Part shown: positions 42,205-50,194 of the stretch, one piece after another
How positions within the stretch are numbered: the stretch's first letter is position 1
Layout: every line of letters begins with the position of its first letter
Source of the DNA: Hofstenia miamia
Lineage: Eukaryota; Xenacoelomorpha; Acoela
Reading direction: 5' to 3'
Assembly: GCA_004352715.1 (NCBI GenBank)
Contig: SCFE01000025.1
Span: forward strand, 2,464,842-2,528,841
Length of the DNA: 64,000 nt
Notes under the pieces: model-generated
The model's database searches: none
What the model was told of the DNA's origin: nothing
Seen by the model: only the letters and a program-made list of their open reading frames with translations
Position numbers and translations under genes: made by a program

Positions 42205-45200
42205 TATTGATAAACAAGTTGTCACAATGATCATACATCTAGCAGATATCCTGTGTTATTTCTTCTAGAGAAGGTGCTATGGTAAATGACAATATAATCC
42301 CTATCAAAAATTTGTCATTTCGCAATATTCCACTTCTTAGTACTATCCGATTTAATCAAATTTTATTTCTTCGTAGAGAAATTTGCATTAGCTAATTTTT
42401 TTATCTCCCTAATTTACTAAGGCTAGATAAGAAACTACTTCTTCATCTGGTTTGGAATTAGAATTAATACGGTAGAATCTAAGCGAACGTCGATAATAGC
42501 CATCATCTAATTGTGTTTCAATATTTAATTCTCAATTTTCATTCAATTACAAAATCTATTCATTTAAATGAATTTTGCTTATTCAAAAAAATGTTTTATT
42601 CTTTGATTTAGTGAAGTAACTTGAACAAATGTATATTTTTAAAATTTGTGAATTTTTCACTAATAATATCTTAATCATGTTTCAAAGTTTTAGCAACTTA
42701 AAACAAAAAATTCAAGAAAATTACGAACTTATGCCTACCAAATTCTATGTCCCAATGTTGTTTCTTTTAAATTACTTTGTTTAATAATTTATCTGTGTTT
42801 TAAAATAAAAGATTATGAATAAATACTTTTTTTAGTATGTTTTCAAGTTTCCATGGCTGTGTGCTTTAAATAAATTTGTTAATAGTCTTATTTAATTTAT
42901 TATTTGTTGCGTAAGTAAATGAGAGAAATTTGCTGGACAAATTATTCTCATCCTTCATGTATTAATAATACCTAAATATTGGCTCAAAATGCTATATTTA
43001 GCAATTAATTGAACTTAGTTGCATAGATTTTGCTAAAATTAGGAAGAGCATTCTAAGAGATAAGGATTTGATTTCTTAGAGGTGTATGAGTAACATTGGC
43101 ATTAATACACAAAGTTAAATGTAATTGGTATGTTTATTTCTTAGTATGTGGGAATCCCTGCAAAGTACGCCAGTTTTAATCATTACACTGTCAGAATGCT
43201 GTATGATGTGACGTTCTTTATCATCTTCGTCACAATCCTAATGAACATCATCTTTGGTATCATTGTCGACACATTTAGCGAGTTGAGAAATATCAAATGG
43301 GAGACTGACCAAGACATGAAGAACTTCTGTTTCATCTGTAGCAGAAGTAATTACGATTTTGAACATTATGGCCAGGTATATATTGATTATTCATAAATTG
43401 TCATAGATCTACATATATGTATATATAGTTTTTCACATGCTGGGATACTTTAATTCTAATGTATATATTTTAATTTTGTGTCAATAAATGTTCTCATTTC
43501 TTGAAAATGTAAACATCAAATTAAAAATGTAATTTTCAAAAAAAATGTCTCCAAAAATCTATTGATACTAATTACTTGGCGTTTTTTCTTCAAATGTTGC
43601 TAATTACTTTGTTTTTAAAATGCACTACCAAATATATATATATATATATATAATTGTTTTTTAAGTAGGCCTAGTGTTTTAGTAAACACTATTGCTCAAA
43701 CATACACATATAACACATATATGTATTATATGTCATCTTTGGATATTTTTTAATTATTATATGGAATTTTAAGTTTGTACTATACTTGTAGTAGGTTTGG
43801 GGAAGTAAACTGAGACGATTCAGCTACAGCATTTTTGCTAATTCACCCGCAAAAATTTTGTCGCTTTGACCCTCTGATTTTGAATTCCTAATTTCTTGTT
43901 AGTATTCTTTGCATTAAGTTTATGCTTATTGAGCACTAATTTAACTCTAAAAAGTACATATTAAGGGTTTTTAGCACAACTGCATAGTAGAGTTCGAACA
44001 GAATACGGTATTTACAATTTAAAAAGCTTATAGCTAAGAAATATTAATGCTATAGATCACCTAAGCAATGCTAAATGATATGCTAGACACGATCGCATAC
44101 AAAGTAGGTCAAACCAATCATTTTATTTATTACATTTTCACATTTCAATTCGTCAATTTCAATTTCTTTATTCTTTTATGACTTTTACGATTGTTATTAT
44201 GACTGTTTCATTGCTGTTGATAAATTTATTTATTGATATTAATTTTAACATTTTTAAACAACATGTAAGAGTCTTTGCATCAATGGCTTATTTCAGTGAA
44301 TTTCAGTAGTTGTTTCTCTGATTCTAAATCGGCTACGTAGATTACGCCGTCGTAAACAGCAACGTCGTGGGGCATTTCAAATTCATCAGATCCCCAGTCG
44401 TCGACAACCACCACCTTATTTTCTTTATAATTAACCGTCACGCTTTGTTTGGAGGCGTCGTTCAAGACATATAGTTTTTCGTCAAAGCACACCCCATAGA
44501 CAAAACCTGAGCTTTCAAGTGTATTCTCCAACGCCCCACTACCAATATTGAATACCAACACACGAGCGTTGTTTCGGTCAGCAACAAAGAGTTTTTTGTC
44601 TTTGATTGAGATGCTATGCACGACTTTCATTCCATCGCTTGATGTAATATCTCGTAAATGCGAACCTTTCTCATTGAAAACTGCAACCCTTGAATTGCAG
44701 TAGCCGTCAGCAATGTATATGTCTCCATTTTCGGTGACCGCTACATCAGTTGGTTTACAAAAATGCTTAGCGTCGTTTCCAGATTTATGTGGAGTACCTA
44801 AAAACAAAAACAATATTAATTCAATATGAATAGGTTCCCCATATTATCACTTTAATATAAATACAATTTACGTGACTATGTCTATCTTAAGCATATACAG
44901 CTAAACCTCTTCTTTCAAATTTGATTCGAATCGGGATTGTCAATAACATTTCAATTTCAAAGTGGTTAATATTAGTAATTTTTTTAGAAATATAGTATTT
45001 TAATAATTATTTTAAAGTGACATTTTAAACAGTTAAATTATATACTAGATAGATCTATCACGTGCAATTATTACTTTATCAGCTTTAATTTTNCTTCCCT
45101 TTATATTTGGCGCTTTGTCCGATTTTTGGCGCTTTGTCAATATACAAAAAAAATTATATTGGCGCTTGTCAGTAAAAAAATATTATGACCCATTTTACTA

Positions 45201-48200
45201 GAATAAACTTCATTTTCATTAAACCATACTATTTTTTACACGTTTGGAGTAGATAAACTGGCTGTAAGAACAGTTTTTATCAGTGTAAAACATCAAATTT
45301 ATTATGTACATAAATGAATAGTGTTGGGCATTTCTTTTCAAAAATCTACAAATACAAAGCTGTATTAAAACTTTCAAGCAAATAACAAAAAACCACTACT
45401 TAGCTAATGACAAATGTGTAGTAAGCAAAATTAAAACAACAGTTCTTGTAAACTCTAAAATTAATTGAAGGTTTATTTATTACATTTCCCTTGAGTTTTT
45501 TCATTTTTTGACGAGATTGAGAGGAGCTCATTGACCAGAAAACATGTGCTTTCCTTTAAGGCATTGCAATAACAATTTTTTTCGTTTGGGATGGTAGCAA
45601 AATGTAATTTAATAAAAAATTTCAACATGTCGGATGGTTGAATCTGTAGATTGCAGTGTTGCTTACTTTCAAGTTTTTGGAGGGAAATTCATGTTTTTGT
45701 TAGTAAAATGATTTCTAATATTTTTTTCCTTTTAAAATTTATCAATTCATAAGTGTTATCAATATTCTGTTTTCGTGCGGAAACACAAAACATGAAAAAG
45801 ACAAAGCGCCATAAATTAATTTTTTTTGGCAAATTTTATATATGTTACTCTAAAAGCTGATGAAATTCTACGAAGCTTTTTTTCATGGATCCAACGTTGA
45901 TTTTGTAGTACAAATACACATATATCCTCAATTCAGGATTTTCTAAGCAAAATTGAAAAAATGGCGCTTAGTCCCCTTAGAAATTCTAAAAAATGGCGCT
46001 TTTTCATACAAAGCGCAAACTTCTACTAAAATATAAGTATATAATATATATAAATTCAAAAATTTCTTAATTTTTGCCATAAAAAATTATTGATTATTTT
46101 TCCTATAATTAAAATCCGCAAATTTTTGTCGCAAACTTCATTTTACGAGCAGTAGCCTGTAATTATTTTAAATAATTAATTCAACATTAAAACAAGAAAT
46201 GAATAATAATGCACTTCAAGGAGCGCCTTTAAACCTCTGCCATTGTAATACATACGACGATGAGTCCGACATACATTTATAGAGGTGGTTTTTTCGTACA
46301 ATAAGAATGTGCGTTACAATCTTTTTTTTTCAAAAATGCGAGAATATAGCTCACATATAAGCCGCAAATACCAGCATTCTTGATATCAACTTTGTTACAA
46401 TTTATGCGAAAAATTATTAATGCCGTATTTTTAGTCTATAAAATGTCTTTGTATTCCAATGCGTATGAAAAGTATATGGGTTAACTTGATCCCACTATCG
46501 GCCAACTGTTAAAATTGATAGCTATTTTTAAAAACTAGAATGAAGTTTCATCTATCAGACTATATTGTTTCGCTTTCTATGCCTTAAAGGGATGCCACAC
46601 TATGGGCTTTGTCCCAAGTCAAATGAGCTATGTTAAGTGCCGCATGATGAACTCATGCCCCGGCACATTCTCCGAGAGTAATTATCTTGCATTTAACTTA
46701 AGTGTTTTGTTCTAGCGAAAAGCCCATCGTGTGTTACCCCCTTATAATGGAAATGGATTCCTTGACAAATATTGTACAGCGTCTTAAGATCCGCAAAATA
46801 CGGAAATTCATAGATCAACAGCTTATGTTATAATAAAATATAAATAATCGTTTTCGACATTGACTGATTTTTTCGGTATAAATATAATGACTTTTCTTAC
46901 CAAGTTGCAATAAAACTTTGTCTTCATTAGGATCTATCTTTAAAACGATATGTGCTGATACATCGGTTGTCCAAATATTCCCTTTATGGTCACTGCTGAT
47001 ACCATGAGGGAGATACATTTTGCCAGCACCTAATTTTGGCTGATCTGTCAGTACTCCATCGAATTTATCCACCATTCTGATAACAGGAGCTTCAATGGGT
47101 TTTTCATAATTACCAAATTCTCTTCCATTGCGGTGAATGATATAAAGGTCTTCATTAATAAATGTTACTCCAGAAACACGAAGATTGTCTATATTTTCAG
47201 TGTCATCATCATTTGGATCAACTTTTAATTCGAAATAACTTTCTTCATATGCGTGATCGTCATTGTCATCTTCCAATTCTTCTGTTGATTCTGCTTGTTG
47301 AATAGTAACTTCTGAATACTCATCGTCGTTGTCAGAAAGAAAGTTTGCGCAAATTTTAAAGTTTGAGTATGGTTTTGGTTGTATTGGTATACGTATATCT
47401 TCATTGAACTCCCATTCGCCAATTATATCATCACCACTAAATACTTGTTAACATTTGTTCAATTTTCATTAGAAAAGCTAGATATATATTCTACATTATT
47501 TCTTTAGATTTGATATGTTATGAAAAATCAAAAGTAATCATCTTAAGTTTAGAGAGGGAGGAGAAGAGATGAATTTCAAAATAAGTTTGTATAGAATTTA
47601 AAAAGTTGTGCTGTTAAAATATCGGTCGGTTTTGCCGATATAGCTATATAATTATTTCTTAACCCTAAGCTGCTTCTTGTTCATGAGGATACAATCAGGT
47701 TTTCTCCAATAATATGGGCAGATGTGCTCCCCTGTTATGGTGAACATTTGTGATAAAAATTATTCCTGTCTAAAGTAGCTGAAAGTCTTAAACTATTTTT
47801 CAATTAAAAATCTATTGTTTATTCAAATTCCTCCCATAACTAATGTTCAGATGATAAAACTATCTAGTCGATGGCAACAACAACTAACCTCAAATATTTT
47901 GCTTTCGGTAAGTAGCTTATTGGCGCTATTTAAGGTATGATGAAGGAAGAGCGTTTAAATATTGTTTATAGAAACCATCAAAAATTGTAAAAAGAGTCTG
48001 AGTTACTCACGTTTAAAATTATTTTTCATATAAAACGTAGATGGAATGTAGTGTTTGATTTTATATTACTGTTGATAATCGTGCATTTAGTAATCATGTC
48101 TATGTATAATAATTAGAGAAAGATATTTTTGTTATTAAATATTTGTGGTAAATTATGGAAAAGGATTTTGTCGCATCCACATTTGGTTTTGATATTATTT

Positions 48201-49978
48201 TTGTATATAAAGCAGAGCTGCTGCAACCGTGCCTATTTTTTGGGAGAACGGCTCTGGACGACAAGGCAGGGTTGATCACCTTAATTTGAATCAATTGGAT
48301 ATCGAAACTAATGATCTTACCTTGTCACTATAATTGATGTGGCATCGGTGCTTGGATAAAATTTCACAGATTTTACTGGAAGACTATCTAGAGTTACCTT
48401 TTTGCATACTTCTCCTTCGCGTGCTGGGCCTATTTTAAATGTTTGCTCTTCCACTGTTTGACTGTATTCATAGAATTGCTGTAGGTGTATTGCAGAGTTG
48501 TGTACAATTAAATAAGCAAGAACCAGATTGTACAGCTCTAGTGCCATTGCGTTTATTATGACGTATTCTAAAAAGCAGCCATTGCGCAAATGGTGGGGAA
48601 ATCACGCGGTAAATAGCTTTTACTGTGGATGTGATGTATATTCCATCTCTCAAATAAAAGCATGCTTCCAATCAAATGCGCATGTTAAATTAGATGTGCT
48701 CTCGCTGCTTTTTAGAAATTAATCCATACTATGACTTACTGATGCTTAGTTTCAAACTTTATGAATCCATCTAAACATTATATCAATACATATGAAAGCA
48801 TTGTTGGGTATGTTTATGTACCGTTACTAGAGAATAGAAGGGAGCAATTAATTCATCTATAACCATTAGCATGCCCTAGATCTATGACATCACAAAAAGC
48901 CATGTATTGTTTATGCAATAAAATTCAAGAATTTTTAACGGCAATTTTGAAAAATATTCGCTCTATGCAAAAAACCTTATGACAGACTATTGCACATTGC
49001 TTTAAAGCAAGTTACTTTAGAAAATAAATGTGTTACCATGTTGGGATGAAAGCATAAGCTATAATTTATTCCTGTGCCTGAAGTACATGAAAGTGTTAAC
49101 TATTTTTCAATGACTCCCATTACCTAATGTTCAGAGGATAATAAGGCAAACTAAGGCCCATGGGAACTCCAATTAGCAATTTAGCTTTCTGTATTTCAAT
49201 TTTTTTGTAAGCCTATTTTGCTATTAAGCCCTTACAATATATTTATATTGTATTTTTGTTACAGCCCTAATTATACTAGGTTTTTTCAAAATCTTTAATG
49301 ATTGCATCCAAAAAATTTAACACTTATAACGCACGAACTAATGAAGATATATGAAATATGAAAACATCACATAATAAAGAATTGTCTTTTTTTGTTGTCT
49401 TTAATTGCTAGGCACAAGAATAATTTTTAGCAGAAATCTTGGTCATTAAATAAGCGGAACAAACCCATAACAGTGTACACATAATTAGGTTTCAATATTT
49501 ATTAACAGGCTTTGATGATATAATTCAGAAATGTGGACAAAGCGGTTTGTTTCTTTAAAGTAAAAATATGTTGAAGTAGAAATATCGTTAAATAACAATA
49601 ACTATATTTAACTTAATTATAGTCAATAAACATAAATTACCTACTTTAGCAGAAAATTTCCCGCAGTTAGAATTTTCTTTTATATTTCTTTTTTTAAATT
49701 TCCTTTTGTTGGTATTAATTAGTAATTACAGTAATTTAGACAAAGATTTTTTTATTGCTCATTGTGCTTAGAGATTTCCTTTCTTTTGTTTGACTTGACT
49801 TCCCTTTTAAGTTTGCAAAAACATTATATCTTAGATGTTTAAAATCAGAGCACGAGTTAGGCGGTTTCAGTAAGCGATTCACACTTGTGTTAACCAAAAA
49901 TTAAATTGAAATTTTACAATTAGTATATATTCAGTGCTGTATAGCAGAAACCTAAGTATATTTCATAATCAATTTATG

Positions 49979-50010
<32 letters not shown>

Positions 50011-50155
50011 NNNNNNNNNNNNNNNNNNNNNNNNNNNNNNNNNNNNNNNNNNNNNNNNNNNNNNNNNNNNNNNNNNNNNNNNNNNNNNNAGATATGACCA
50101 CATGTTATGCTCTTTCTTTACATGATGTTCAAACCCCTAAAATGTATTTTTATAC

Positions 50156-50194
<39 letters not shown>

